From Chloroflexota bacterium (lineage in GTDB: Bacteria > Chloroflexota > Anaerolineae > Caldilineales > Caldilineaceae): 64,000 bases of DNA. This document shows, piece by piece, positions 8,115-17,163 of the stretch. Made by a program: the position numbers and the translations under genes. The notes below the pieces were generated by a model. That model did no database searches. It saw nothing but the letters and a program-made list of their open reading frames with translations, and was not told the origin of the DNA. Where the stretch lies: the NCBI GenBank assembly GCA_018969295.1, contig JAGWYN010000015.1, positions 1 through 64,000 on the forward strand. The letters run 5' to 3'. Positions within the stretch are counted from its first letter, which is position 1. The number at the start of each line of letters is the position of its first letter.

Positions 8115-9298
8115 GGTCCGACAATGACCTGGCCTTCTTCGAGCCCTTCCAGAACTTCCACCCGGTCAGCCGCCTCTACGCCGATGCGCACGTCGACCCG
8201 CCGTTGGACGTCGCCGTCCTGGACAACCGCAAAGAGGCGCCCGCTGAAATTGCGGATCGCCTGCGGCGGCAGCCAGAGAACCGCTTGCGCACGCTCGACC
8301 TCCGCAGTCACCCGAACCAGGTCGCCGAGCGCGTAGCTGTCGTCCTGGGCCGGCTGCTCGATCGCGATACGCGTGCTTTTGTCCTTCTCCTCGATCGTCT
8401 GGCCGCTGCCGCCGCTGCCAAACGGATAAGGCAGGCGCCGGATCGTGCCGTTCAGAGCCTGGCCTGGCCGCGACGAGAGCACAAAGGTGACCGGCATCCC
8501 TTCCACCAGTTCCTGCAGCTGGTTGCTGAGCAGATCTGCGCTGATCTCCAGGATGCTGGCGTCGGCCACCGAGGCGACCGGCTGGTAGCCGTTGACCGCC
8601 TGCCCTGGGGTCAGCGACAGCGAGAGCAAAATCCCGTCGAACGGAGCAATGATCTGCGCCTCGGCAATCTCTTGGCGCAATTTCTCGACCGCATAGCGGG
8701 CACGGGTCCGGTCGTTTTCGAGCAATGGACTGACGCCGCTCTCCAGCCGCTCGACCGCAATCTGGGCCAATTCGACATCTTTTTGATAGACAGCGACCTG
8801 GGCGCGCGCCAGGTTGGGGTCACGCTCGGCCCCTTCCAGCAGAATCTGCGCCCGCTCCAGCCGGGCCTGCGCCTCACGCCGGTCAAACTCGAGGGCGCGC
8901 AGGGCTTCGTCCAACGTCACCTGGGCTCGCTCCAGCTCCAGTTCAGCCGCTGCCAGCTCCCGTTCGAGCGCGTCGTTCTCAAATTCGGCGATCACGTCTC
9001 CTTCGCTGACAGACTCGTTGCGCTTGAAAAAGACCGAACGCACCCGGCCATTGCTCTGAAAAAAGAGCTCAGTCTCCCGCTCGGGTGAGATCCGCCCAGA
9101 AAAGGTCGTTGTGCGGACGACATCCCCGCGGCCAACCTGGTAGGTGGGCTTGAGCGCGATCTGCGCCGTAGGTATCGGCGTCGGGGTCGGCTCGGCGGCA
9201 CTCTGTTCGGTGCGCGTCGCAGGCATCAACGCACAGCCAGCCAGCAGCGTCGCTGCGGTCACCGCCACCGCAGCTTGTAAAAAAAACGAATTTCGCAC
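8111..9298 (-). CDS. HlyD/MacA-type membrane fusion lipoprotein
   Basis: Encodes 395 residues from a GTG at 9298, chosen because AAAGGA lies six bases upstream and because it gives a perfect lipoprotein signal (lipobox LLAGC, Cys22). Next are a Pro-rich spacer, a lipoyl/barrel-sandwich half, and a long Glu/Arg-rich coiled coil (roughly residues 100-205, ELAAAELELERAQVTL type). A second lipoyl half (FDGILLSLSLTPGQAV) and beta-barrel segments follow. It is the first gene of the exporter operon and overlaps the permease start by four bases. It likely bridges the permease to the outside of the cell. Confidence 0.88.
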   Translation of the reverse strand: MRNSFFLQAAVAVTAATLLAGCALMPATRTEQSAAEPTPTPIPTAQIALKPTYQVGRGDVVRTTTFSGRISPERETELFFQSNGRVRSVFFKRNESVSEGDVIAEFENDALERELAAAELELERAQVTLDEALRALEFDRREAQARLERAQILLEGAERDPNLARAQVAVYQKDVELAQIAVERLESGVSPLLENDRTRARYAVEKLRQEIAEAQIIAPFDGILLSLSLTPGQAVNGYQPVASVADASILEISADLLSNQLQELVEGMPVTFVLSSRPGQALNGTIRRLPYPFGSGGSGQTIEEKDKSTRIAIEQPAQDDSYALGDLVRVTAEVERAQAVLWLPPQAIRNFSGRLFAVVQDGDVQRRVDVRIGVEAADRVEVLEGLEEGQVIVGP

Positions 9299-9460
9299 AG
9301 GCAATCCTTTGCCAGAGCAAGGGAACGGCTTGCTGTCTGGATCGAAAGACTGGATCGACAAAGCAGCGCGCCGGACCGGCGGATAAAAAGGCTTGTCCTT
9401 GACCCAACACACCAGGCCCAGGGAGGTCGCACGCCGCAAGGCAGCGGCGTGCCCCATTTC

Positions 9461-10051
9461 TCAGTAGGTTGGCCGCGCCTCGTAGGCCACAATCGCAGCC
9501 TCTTTCGAGCTGATGTACCCCAGATCGTCCAGCCCCTCCAAAAGGCAGATTTTGCGGAAGGGGTCGATCGCAAAGCTGTGCTGCTGGCCGTCCGGCAAGG
9601 TGACCGTCTGGCTGCGCAGATCGATCTGGAGGGTGGTTGTCGGCTCTTCTTCGACCAGATCCCACAACAGGGCGACGACCTCTTCCTCCAAAGTCACCGG
9701 CAACAGGCCATTTTTCAAGCTGTTGTTGTAAAAAATATCGGCGAAGCCCGGCGAAATGACACAGCGAAAACCGTAGTCGGTCAGGGCCCAGACAGCATGT
9801 TCTCGGCTGGAGCCGCTGCCAAAATTGCGCCCTGCGATCAAAATCCGAGCGCCCTGATACTCCGGCTGGTTGAGCACAAAATCGGCCTTGGGCGTGCCGT
9901 CCGGGTGGTAACGAATCCAAGAAAAGAGCCCTGCGCCCATCCCATCTTTGGTCACAGCAGTCAGGTAGCGGGCTGGGATAATCTGGTCGGTGTCCACGTT
10001 TTCCATGCGCAGCGGCACGGCGGCAGCAGACAAAGCGGTAAAGGGTTGCAT
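9461..10051 (-). CDS. leuD: 3-isopropylmalate dehydratase small subunit
   Basis: Encodes 196 residues from ATG 10051; the GTG just before it is an alternative start. With LeuC it isomerises 2-isopropylmalate to 3-isopropylmalate in leucine synthesis. The hallmark segments DTDQIIPARYL near the N-terminus and GRNFGSGSSREHA in the middle are present, and the length is usual for LeuD. GAGGA precedes the start. It lies 31 bp downstream of leuC in the same operon, in the cytosol. No leuA or leuB is in the window. Confidence 0.96.
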   Translation of the reverse strand: MQPFTALSAAAVPLRMENVDTDQIIPARYLTAVTKDGMGAGLFSWIRYHPDGTPKADFVLNQPEYQGARILIAGRNFGSGSSREHAVWALTDYGFRCVISPGFADIFYNNSLKNGLLPVTLEEEVVALLWDLVEEEPTTTLQIDLRSQTVTLPDGQQHSFAIDPFRKICLLEGLDDLGYISSKEAAIVAYEARPTY

Positions 10052-10081
10052 CACAGTCGTTCCTCGATCCTGGCAGTTTGT

Positions 10082-11485
10082 TCAGCGGAGCATTTCACGC
10101 ACATCGACCACCCGGCCGTTGACCGCAGCCGCTGCAGCCATGATCGGGCTCATCAACAAGCTGCGAGCGCCTGGGCCCTGGCGCCCTTGGAAATTGCGGT
10201 TGCTGGTGCTGGCCACGTACTTGCCGGCACCCGCTTTGTCGTCGTTCATGGCCAGACACATGCTGCAGCCAGCGCCGCGCCATTCGAACCCGGCCTCCTG
10301 GAAGATGCGGTCCAGCCCTTCGGCCTCGGCCTGCCCCTTCACCGCCTTGGAGCCCGGCACGACGATCGCTTCGATGTGGCCCGCCACACGGCGGCCCTGG
10401 ACAATGCGGGCCGCCTCGCGCAAGTCCTCGATGCGGCCGTTGGTGCACGAGCCAATAAAGACAATATCAATCGGCTGGCCTTCCATCGCCTGGCCCGGCT
10501 TCAACCCCATGTACTCCATGGCGCTGAGCAGACTGCGTCGCTCGGCTGGGTCTTCCAGATCTTCGGGGAGCGGAATGCGCCCGGTCACCGGCACCCCCTG
10601 CCCAGGATTGGTGCCATAGGTCACCATCGGCTGCAGCTGGCTCGCATCCAGGCGGAGTTCGCGGTCAAAGTGGGCGTCTGCGTCGCTGCCCAGCGTCTTC
10701 CAGAAGGCGACGGCCCGCTCCCAGGCTTCCCCCTGGGGCGCGTAGGGGCGTCCTTTCAAAAACGCAAAGGTGGTCTCGTCCGGTGCAATCATGCCGGCAC
10801 GGGCCCCTCCTTCGATGCTCATGTTGCAGATCGTCATGCGGTTGGCCATGCTCAGGGTGCGGATCGCGCTGCCACGGTATTCAAAGACATAGCCAGCCCC
10901 ACCACCCGCCCCATTCTTGGCGATAATGGCCAGAATGATGTCCTTGGCGGTGACGCCTGTGCCCAGTTCGCCGTCGACCGTGATCGCCATGGTCCGGGGC
11001 TTCTTTTGCAGCAGACACTGGGTCGCCAGCACATGGCCGACCTCGCTCGTGCCGATCCCAAAGGCCAGGGCACCGAAGGCCCCGTGGGTGCTGGTGTGGC
11101 TGTCGCCACAGACGATCGTCATGCCGGGGTGCGTCACCCCCATCTCAGGGCCAACCACATGGACGATTCCCTGGATCGGGCCGTTGATGTCCCACAAGGT
11201 CACCCCAAACGCTTCGCAGTTTTCCCGCAGCGTGCGCACCTGCGTCGCCGCATCTGCCGGCCACAGAGCGATGTCCAGATCGCGCGTGGGGATGGCATGG
11301 TCCATCGTTGCAAAGGTCTTGTCGGGCCGACGCACCGTGAGCCCTTGCTCGCGCAGCATCCCAAAGGCCTGCGGCGAGGTCACTTCGTGGATCAGATGCG
11401 CGTCGATGTAGAGCACAGCCGGAGCGCCCTCGTCCTGTGCCACGACATGGGCGTCCCAGACTTTTTCAAAAAGTGTCTTTCCCAC
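10082..11485 (-). CDS. leuC: 3-isopropylmalate dehydratase large subunit
   Basis: Encodes 467 residues of the aconitase-superfamily subunit that holds the 4Fe-4S cluster; the Cys ligands lie in GSCTNGRIEDL and GCSMCLAMN. The GTG at 11485 is preferred: GGAGG lies six bases before it, and the product then begins VGKTLFEKVWDAHVV, as LeuC usually does. The in-frame ATG at 11497 would place that GGAGG inside the gene. It forms an operon with leuD. A -35/-10 pair lies about 25-50 bp upstream. Motifs and length are complete. Confidence 0.96.
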   Translation of the reverse strand: MGKTLFEKVWDAHVVAQDEGAPAVLYIDAHLIHEVTSPQAFGMLREQGLTVRRPDKTFATMDHAIPTRDLDIALWPADAATQVRTLRENCEAFGVTLWDINGPIQGIVHVVGPEMGVTHPGMTIVCGDSHTSTHGAFGALAFGIGTSEVGHVLATQCLLQKKPRTMAITVDGELGTGVTAKDIILAIIAKNGAGGGAGYVFEYRGSAIRTLSMANRMTICNMSIEGGARAGMIAPDETTFAFLKGRPYAPQGEAWERAVAFWKTLGSDADAHFDRELRLDASQLQPMVTYGTNPGQGVPVTGRIPLPEDLEDPAERRSLLSAMEYMGLKPGQAMEGQPIDIVFIGSCTNGRIEDLREAARIVQGRRVAGHIEAIVVPGSKAVKGQAEAEGLDRIFQEAGFEWRGAGCSMCLAMNDDKAGAGKYVASTSNRNFQGRQGPGARSLLMSPIMAAAAAVNGRVVDVREMLR

Positions 11486-11510
11486 AGACTCCTCCATCCA
11501 CTCAAACTGG

Positions 11511-11538
11511 ATTTTACAGCTTCAAAGCAGCAAGCCAA
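11511..11538 (-). promoter_or_regulatory. promoter for leuCD
   Basis: On the minus strand, TTGGCT (11538-11533) and TAAAAT (11516-11511) are separated by 16 bp, with a TG just before the -10. Transcription would start near 11504, about 20 bases before the GTG of leuC. No T-box or leucine-peptide attenuator is visible in this short leader. Confidence 0.5.
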
Positions 11539-11673
11539 CCTTGGTGTGAATACAGTGTTTCTGCCGCCAGGCCAGAGAGAAAGACATGAACCCCGCAGAA
11601 GTTGATTCGCTCAGAAAGCATACCACAAAACCGTTGTGCAGACGAGTTTTCCGCACACGCGCGCAGCAAAATC

Positions 11674-13449
11674 TCAGGCTTTGCGCCGCGCGACCAGCCA
11701 GCCAGCGACAGCCAAGACCGCCAGCACCGCCAGCACCACCAAACCTGGCAGAAGGGGCAATCCCTCTGCAGCGGCGGGCGCACGCGCTGCCACCTCCGTA
11801 GCCGTCGGCAGCGGCGACTGCACCGCTGCCGACGGTGCAGGGGAACGCAGCTCCGCCACCGTCAGCCGGCCATCAACCACCTCTGCCGCAATCTCTGCCC
11901 CAACCGCTGCGGCGCTCTTCCCTGGCTGCAGGTCGGGCAGCAGCAAATACCCCGCAAACCAGTCCAGGTCACTCTCCTCTTGTTCAGCCACCAACTCTCC
12001 CAATGTGCTGCCCGGCAACGCCAACAGAACCCTCCGTTTGGGAGAAGACAGCGCCAACAGCTTCTGCACCCCTGCCGGATCGTCGAGCGCAACCAGCGCA
12101 GCAAACTGTTCAGAGCTCAATTCGTCCGGCTTCACCCACCGGTGAAGCCCCCACTCTGCGACACGCCCCAACCCATCTCCTGCCAGCACAGCCCAGGCCA
12201 ACGTGTCAGCCGTACTGCCAGTCTCCTGCAGCACCACCAATGACGCCGCCGGCATCGTCAACAGCAGACCAAAACTGCCCTCCGCCAACGCCCTGTCCAA
12301 CTCCGCACGCCCCAGCTGGCTCATGTAAAAATTGACCAGGGCAGTGACGCTCTCCAGCTCATCGAGCGCGACCTCCTGCAGCAGACGGCGAAAGGGTTCG
12401 CTCTCCTCCGCCACCAGACAGACATAGTCGTAGCGATCACAAAAACCCTGCCACTGCTCGGTCAGGCTCACCGCACTCTCCAGGGCGATCAAAGCAGCCT
12501 GGTCGGGCAGGTCGTCGCGCACGGCCACGACAACCTCCTGGCGAAGCTTCTCTTTGACCTCATCGCTCTGCAGCCCCTCCTGAATCTGCGGCAACGCCCC
12601 CTGCCCCCCTTCCCAAAGATCGTAGACGATCAGCCCAATCCCGACCACCCAGCCAGCTATCGGAATCAAAGACGAGCCAGCCCGGCCCAAGATACGCCCG
12701 ACCACCCGGCCCGCCACCCGCTGCGCCAGTTTTTCACCCAACTTCTGGCTGAGACGAGAGATCAGCTGGGTCACGAGGATCGTGCTGACCCCCGCCAGCG
12801 TCCCCTGGTGTTCTGCCAGAATGCTGACCTCAGGCCGGTTCAGCGCCGCCAGATCCAAATCCTGCGTTTCCTGGCGGACTTGTTCGGCGAACAACGCAAA
12901 AAATGTCGCCGAGTAGCGTTCCCCCACATAACTTTGCAGGCAGAGCAGCGCCACCGAGGCAGCCCGGGAAAAACGTGACTGCGCCTGTGCTGCCACAGCA
13001 GCACCGACCGCCGCAGCCAGTTCGTCCATCTTGGCCCGAAACCCCTCCGAGGTGAAGGCGTCGTCGGCGATACGAGTTGCATACTCTTCGGCCTTCTCTG
13101 CCCACCAGCTGGAGAGCAGACGGTTCAGGTACTCCTCGCTTTGAGAGAGCGCAGCAACCGCACGCGCCACCTCGCCGTCAATCGCCGCATCCATCCCCAC
13201 CTTCTGCCACGCCTGCTCGACCAGAGCCTCGATCTCCAGCGCCTCTCCCGGTTCTTCCAGAACCGCCAGCACATGCGCCTCTAGCTCGTCCCGCAGCTGT
13301 TCCTGCTCCACCCGGTTGCAGTCGCCGACCGTGTACTGTGCGCCAGGAGCCCCCCACACGCCCTCCAACGGTGCAGCCGGCCCCCCCCCCACCACCAGCA
13401 GGGCTGCCAACAGCAGCTGTATGCTATGCCGCCAAAAAGTTCTCTCCAT
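11674..13449 (-). CDS. exported membrane-anchored protein of unknown function (paralogue A)
   Basis: Encodes 591 residues from ATG 13449, one base after the stop of the YbjQ-like gene. A signal peptide covers about 1-35. The mature part is helical, with Cys43 and Cys170 and a YVGERYS segment (174-180). The core is a Gly/Ala-rich hydrophobic stretch at 240-290: RVAGRVVGRILGRAGSSLIP, then AGW, a hydrophobic run, YDL and GALPQIQ. An Ala/Pro-rich linker, a Leu/Val/Ala transmembrane helix and a short RRKA tail follow, so it is anchored by its C-terminus. Paralogue B (13814-15703) shares this order, including both cysteines. No known family is recognised; the core resembles a membrane-inserting glycine-zipper hairpin. 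Confidence 0.8.
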   Translation of the reverse strand: MERTFWRHSIQLLLAALLVVGGGPAAPLEGVWGAPGAQYTVGDCNRVEQEQLRDELEAHVLAVLEEPGEALEIEALVEQAWQKVGMDAAIDGEVARAVAALSQSEEYLNRLLSSWWAEKAEEYATRIADDAFTSEGFRAKMDELAAAVGAAVAAQAQSRFSRAASVALLCLQSYVGERYSATFFALFAEQVRQETQDLDLAALNRPEVSILAEHQGTLAGVSTILVTQLISRLSQKLGEKLAQRVAGRVVGRILGRAGSSLIPIAGWVVGIGLIVYDLWEGGQGALPQIQEGLQSDEVKEKLRQEVVVAVRDDLPDQAALIALESAVSLTEQWQGFCDRYDYVCLVAEESEPFRRLLQEVALDELESVTALVNFYMSQLGRAELDRALAEGSFGLLLTMPAASLVVLQETGSTADTLAWAVLAGDGLGRVAEWGLHRWVKPDELSSEQFAALVALDDPAGVQKLLALSSPKRRVLLALPGSTLGELVAEQEESDLDWFAGYLLLPDLQPGKSAAAVGAEIAAEVVDGRLTVAELRSPAPSAAVQSPLPTATEVAARAPAAAEGLPLLPGLVVLAVLAVLAVAGWLVARRKA

Positions 13450-13450
13450 A

Positions 13451-13771
13451 TTATCGGTCCGCTGCACGGCGCCGAAAAGCGTTGCCGTACACCACAACCT
13501 CTACCGCCCCCTCAACCACCACAGGATGGGAAAAACGTACCCCGATCACGCCGTCGTAGCCTTTGGCCAGCGCCTGATCGTCCAGCTCTTGCAACGCATC
13601 AGCGACTGCACCGCGGATCAGCCGCTCGTAGTGAGGCATCCGCCCACCGACCAGGTTGCGCAGATTCTCACGAATGTCTTTGACCACGTTGGCGGCAGCG
13701 ACATGCACGACCACCAACAACTCGCCCAGCTCAATATCGGCAGCCGGGTGCGAATCCGTTGCAATCAACAC
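13451..13771 (-). CDS. YbjQ/UPF0145-family protein
   Basis: Encodes 106 residues from a GTG at 13771, with GGAGGG five bases upstream. The family pattern is clear: VVKDIRENLRNLVGGR, a helix ending DQALAKGYDGVIGVRF, and a final VEVVVYGNAFRRR strand. Members are small oligomerising cytoplasmic proteins of unproven role, sometimes called putative heavy-metal binding. It lies between two genes for exported paralogues (42 bp and 1 bp spacing), so the three genes are probably one transcript and may work together at the membrane. Confidence 0.82.
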   Translation of the reverse strand: MLIATDSHPAADIELGELLVVVHVAAANVVKDIRENLRNLVGGRMPHYERLIRGAVADALQELDDQALAKGYDGVIGVRFSHPVVVEGAVEVVVYGNAFRRRAADR

Positions 13772-13788
13772 AGACCCTCCATTCCCCC

Positions 13789-13824
13789 CTCAGCCACCGC
13801 CTCAGCCACCGCCTCAGCCACCGC
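13789..13824. repeat. three tandem 12-bp units repeating a stop codon
   Basis: CTCAGCCACCGC is repeated three times without error. On the minus strand this reads GCG-GTG-GCT-GAG; in the frame of paralogue B the unit is GGT-GGC-TGA-GGC, so the Gly-Gly-stop end is reiterated twice beyond the true stop at 13816-13814. The array leaves the upstream protein unchanged and lies just before the YbjQ-like ribosome binding site. Confidence 0.9.
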
Positions 13825-15703
13825 GGCGCAACGAGCGCAACGGCTCCAACAGCCAGCGGCCCATCCCCCAGACCAGACGCAGTACGACAAGGAATGCCAG
13901 CCCTCCCCCCAGAAGCCCAGCCAGAGTGAAGCCCACCCCATACTTGGCCCCAAACAGCGACGGCGACACCGCCCCAGTCAACACAGCTCCGCTGTCAGCC
14001 AGATAGTCGAGCGGGGAGGGCGCACCGGTCAAAAATGTGATGCCAACGTCCAGATCTGTCTGGTTGGCCAGCTGTGCCAGGCTGCCAGCCCTGCGCAGCA
14101 CCACAACTGCCTCTGGCTGGCTGATCAGCCGAGTCACCAGCTGGTTGCGCTGGGCCAGCGTCAGCGCCGGCAACTCTGCCGCCAGCCAGGCCAGATCCTC
14201 TGGCAACAACAGCCCAGCCAAGGCTCTCAAAGAAGGGGCAGCCAGTTGGAGCAATGTGGTGCGCTCCGCAGCACTTAGAAGCGCCAGACGGGCAATCGCA
14301 GCTCCATCCTGCAACGCCAGCAGCGATTCCAGCTGGGGCCGGTCAAGGGCTTCGGGCTCCACAAGTTTGTAGAGCTCAAAACGCACCACCTCTTCCAGAG
14401 AGCTGCCAGCTATCGCATACCATGCCAGCGCATCCTGCAGCGAACGGTTCTGCTGCACCAGCTCGATCGCCGCCTCCGGCAGATCGACCCCCTGGCGCAA
14501 GGTGCCATCGCGCACCGCCGCAGCCAGCCTCTCCTGTCCACCGTCTGCCTGCAGAATTCTGACCAACGTGACCAACCTGGCCAGCTGTTCTTGGGTCTGC
14601 AGCGAAGCCACCAGGCTGGCAAACACAGCATCCTCCGCAGCCAGATCCAACACCTGCCGGATCGTCCGCTTGACTGTACGCCACTCGACAAAGAGATCGT
14701 CGGCCATCCTGCGGGCAAGATCCGGCAGCTCCCGCTGCAGTTCCTGCCGGATCGCGCCAGCATACTCCTGTTGGATCCCGGCAGCGACCTCCGGAGACAA
14801 CAGAGCAGACTGGATCTGCGGCAATGCCCCCTCGCGGCTGTCGTAGAGATCGTAGGCAATCATGCCAGCCCCGAGAATCCAGCCTGCCAACGGGATGACC
14901 GTGGTGCCCACACGGCCCAGCAGCCGACCGGTGATCCGCCCCGCCACCCGCTGCGAAAGTTGCTGAGCAAGCAGATTCACCAGCCGGCGTGCCAGCTGGG
15001 CGGCCACGATCACGCCGATTCCCCCCAGCGCCCAGCCCCGTTCGCCCAGCATGGCCAGCAGGTCGGTCTCACCGCTCTCCTCCAGCTGCACGGCGGCCGT
15101 CGCTTCCTGAATGCGCTGTTCGAACGCGCGCGACAGCGCCACCGAATAGCGAGCCCCGATAAAGGTCTGCATACAAAACAGCGAAGCCGACGCTGAATCC
15201 GCCGACGCCAGCGCCAGCTGGTTGGAGAGCGCAGCAGAGACGGCGCCGGTCAATTCCTGCAGCGCCTCTCGAAAAAGCAGAGAGTCAAAGGTGTAGGAGG
15301 TCACCGCAAGGGCCAGCTGGCGCGCCAGATCAGGCGACCAGGCCGACAACCACCGATCCCAAAGCCCGGTCTCGCTTTGTACCCGCTCCACCGCTGTGGC
15401 CACAGCACTCTGGAGCGTGCGATCCATCCCAACTGCCACCCATTGCTGCGCCACAACCGCTGTCAGGTCGATCTCTGCCAGCTGATCGGCAAAAATTTGC
15501 TGAGAAAGCCGATTCAACGCATCTTGCAGCACCTCCTCTGAGAGATCGCTGCAATTTTGCAGCGCGTCCTCTGAGAGGACCTCCCTGGCTGGCGCAGCAG
15601 CCAGGGGGGCTGCAGGCAGCAGCAAACCGACCACTATCCACAACACCCCCCACGCTGCGCCCCACCTGCCCTGTCGCCTTTTTGGAGTCGTCCCTTGCTG
15701 CAT
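13814..15703 (-). CDS. exported membrane-anchored protein of unknown function (paralogue B)
   Basis: Encodes 629 residues from ATG 15703; a longer frame to 15787 has no signal-like start. A signal peptide covers about 1-38. Cys51 and Cys177 align with the two cysteines of paralogue A, and FIGARYS (181-187) aligns with YVGERYS. The hydrophobic core at 249-298 (QRVAGRITGRLLGRVGTTVI, then PLAGW, a glycine-rich run, YDL and GALPQIQ) is the best-conserved part. Leu-rich helical repeats follow, then one transmembrane helix near residues 590-615 and an Arg-rich tail. It is the first gene of a three-gene unit; function is unknown. The last codons lie in a 12-bp tandem repeat. Confidence 0.8.
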   Translation of the reverse strand: MQQGTTPKRRQGRWGAAWGVLWIVVGLLLPAAPLAAAPAREVLSEDALQNCSDLSEEVLQDALNRLSQQIFADQLAEIDLTAVVAQQWVAVGMDRTLQSAVATAVERVQSETGLWDRWLSAWSPDLARQLALAVTSYTFDSLLFREALQELTGAVSAALSNQLALASADSASASLFCMQTFIGARYSVALSRAFEQRIQEATAAVQLEESGETDLLAMLGERGWALGGIGVIVAAQLARRLVNLLAQQLSQRVAGRITGRLLGRVGTTVIPLAGWILGAGMIAYDLYDSREGALPQIQSALLSPEVAAGIQQEYAGAIRQELQRELPDLARRMADDLFVEWRTVKRTIRQVLDLAAEDAVFASLVASLQTQEQLARLVTLVRILQADGGQERLAAAVRDGTLRQGVDLPEAAIELVQQNRSLQDALAWYAIAGSSLEEVVRFELYKLVEPEALDRPQLESLLALQDGAAIARLALLSAAERTTLLQLAAPSLRALAGLLLPEDLAWLAAELPALTLAQRNQLVTRLISQPEAVVVLRRAGSLAQLANQTDLDVGITFLTGAPSPLDYLADSGAVLTGAVSPSLFGAKYGVGFTLAGLLGGGLAFLVVLRLVWGMGRWLLEPLRSLRRGG

Positions 15704-15919
15704 CGCCCTCTTCTTTGTCCATTCCTGGGGCGGAGCTGTGCATCTCGTCCAGCCAGACCCGCTGCCCAGCGGTTCCTGCACCAGCAACCTGCCACAATCC
15801 CCATACGTCTGCCAGCTGCAAAATGTTTCAGAGCTGCCAAAATCAGTGAAAACCAGCAGACCAACAGAGTACCCTGAAAAGCAGGCCCCGTGAAACGACG
15901 CTGCCCAAGCGGGCCCGGA

Positions 15920-17032
15920 TCAGAAGGTTGTGCGCAGATCCTGAGCCTGGCCGGTGGCAGCCGAGCGATAGGCGGCGTCAAAAATTTCGACCACATGGCG
16001 CGCATGCTCCGCCGTGGCCACCGTGGGCCGCCCCTCCAAAATCCAGTCGACCAGCTGCATGACATCTTCGTAGACGTGCGCCTCTTCCATCGTGCGATGC
16101 ACGCCTACCACATGGGGCAGCGAACCGTTCAGCCCAAACGCAGCGTCCAGCTCCATTCCCGGGTATTCGATCGGCTGGCCGTTGAGTGCAGAGCCGTTGA
16201 TCACCCCTCCGGTGCCAAAGATCAGCGGGCGTCCCAGATTGGGCAGGCTGCCGGCAGGCACGCCGTAGACAAAGGCAAAAAAGGAATCGCCAAAATCCAG
16301 CACCATCAGCGTGTTGTCGTCCATGTCAGTCGGCAACCACTGCCCGCGAAATTCACGTTCGTGGATCCGCACGCCGGAAAACGCAGTCACACGCCTGGCC
16401 GGCCCCAAAATTCCGGTCATCGCATGCAGCCCGTAGACAGTCATGTCGTAAAGAGGTCCCCCACCCGGGCGGCGGAAATACCAGGCCGGGTTGATATTGG
16501 TCAGCGGGTCGTTGCCGCTGCGCACCGAGTCTTCATCTTCATGGTAGGTGCCAAAGGCAGAGCCCGTGACGGCCCAGGTCAGACGCCCCAGCGCCCCCTC
16601 GGCGACCAGCTGCTTGATCCGCTGGTGGCGCGGGCGCAGCATTTCCCCCGGAGAAGCGACCAGCTTGACACCGGCAGCGTGGGCAGCAGCAATCAGCCGG
16701 TCGGCTTCGTCGACCGTGGTGGTCATGCTTTTGTTGAAATGGACATGCACACCGTGTGCGACAGCGAGCATCCCCTGCTCGTAATGCACACCGATCGGGG
16801 AGCAGATCGACACCGCATCGACATCCCCAGCCTCCAGCAGCTCCTCCACCGTGGCGTAGGCTGCTGGCACCCCATATTTGGCCGCGGCAGCCTGCGCCCG
16901 TTCCAGCACCGGGTCGCACACCGCCGTAATACGCACACGGTCGCGCACATCGTCCAACGTCAGGTGTGGAAAATGCCCGCGCAGCGCAATGCTGCCTGCA
17001 CCGACAATCCCCATCCGTACATAGTCGCCCAT
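15920..17032 (-). CDS. Gfo/Idh/MocA-family oxidoreductase
   Basis: Encodes 370 residues from ATG 17032, the first start compatible with a Rossmann N-terminus (MGIVGAGSIALRGH) and preceded by GAGAGGG. Such enzymes oxidise or reduce sugars, inositols or sugar derivatives with NAD(P). The nucleotide-binding fold covers about 1-125, and the alpha/beta substrate domain covers the rest. In the place of the family EKP motif is FNKSMT (lysine retained). It is divergent from the GH32-like gene with back-to-back promoters, suggesting both serve the same carbohydrate. The exact substrate is unknown. Confidence 0.85.
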   Translation of the reverse strand: MGDYVRMGIVGAGSIALRGHFPHLTLDDVRDRVRITAVCDPVLERAQAAAAKYGVPAAYATVEELLEAGDVDAVSICSPIGVHYEQGMLAVAHGVHVHFNKSMTTTVDEADRLIAAAHAAGVKLVASPGEMLRPRHQRIKQLVAEGALGRLTWAVTGSAFGTYHEDEDSVRSGNDPLTNINPAWYFRRPGGGPLYDMTVYGLHAMTGILGPARRVTAFSGVRIHEREFRGQWLPTDMDDNTLMVLDFGDSFFAFVYGVPAGSLPNLGRPLIFGTGGVINGSALNGQPIEYPGMELDAAFGLNGSLPHVVGVHRTMEEAHVYEDVMQLVDWILEGRPTVATAEHARHVVEIFDAAYRSAATGQAQDLRTTF

Positions 17033-17078
17033 ACCCTCTCCCCTGTTCCCAAAAATATTTTGACAGCACGCCTTCTCC

Positions 17079-17107
17079 ATTTTACCATCGACCCCAAGTG
17101 GCGCCAA
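17079..17107 (-). promoter_or_regulatory. promoter for the Gfo/Idh/MocA gene
   Basis: On the minus strand, TTGGCG (17107-17102) and TAAAAT (17084-17079) have a 17-bp spacer. The start would fall near 17072, about 40 bases before the ATG at 17032. Confidence 0.55.
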
Positions 17108-17128
17108 CAGCGCACGTTTGTTCCAGGT

Positions 17129-17157
17129 TTGCCGCGCGCGCAAGGGGGTGCTACAAT
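17129..17157 (+). promoter_or_regulatory. promoter for the GH32-like gene, probably leaderless
   Basis: TTGCCG (17129-17134) and TACAAT (17152-17157) are 17 bp apart, with TG-C before the -10 (extended -10). The ATG is at 17164, so the transcript should start within a base or two of the start codon. No Shine-Dalgarno sequence is present. Confidence 0.6.
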
Positions 17158-17163
17158 GGATGC

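Noticed and set aside
9449..11605. 718-codon plus-strand frame over leuC-leuD
   Set aside because: Antisense to two unmistakable genes; composition and absence of motifs show it is a shadow.
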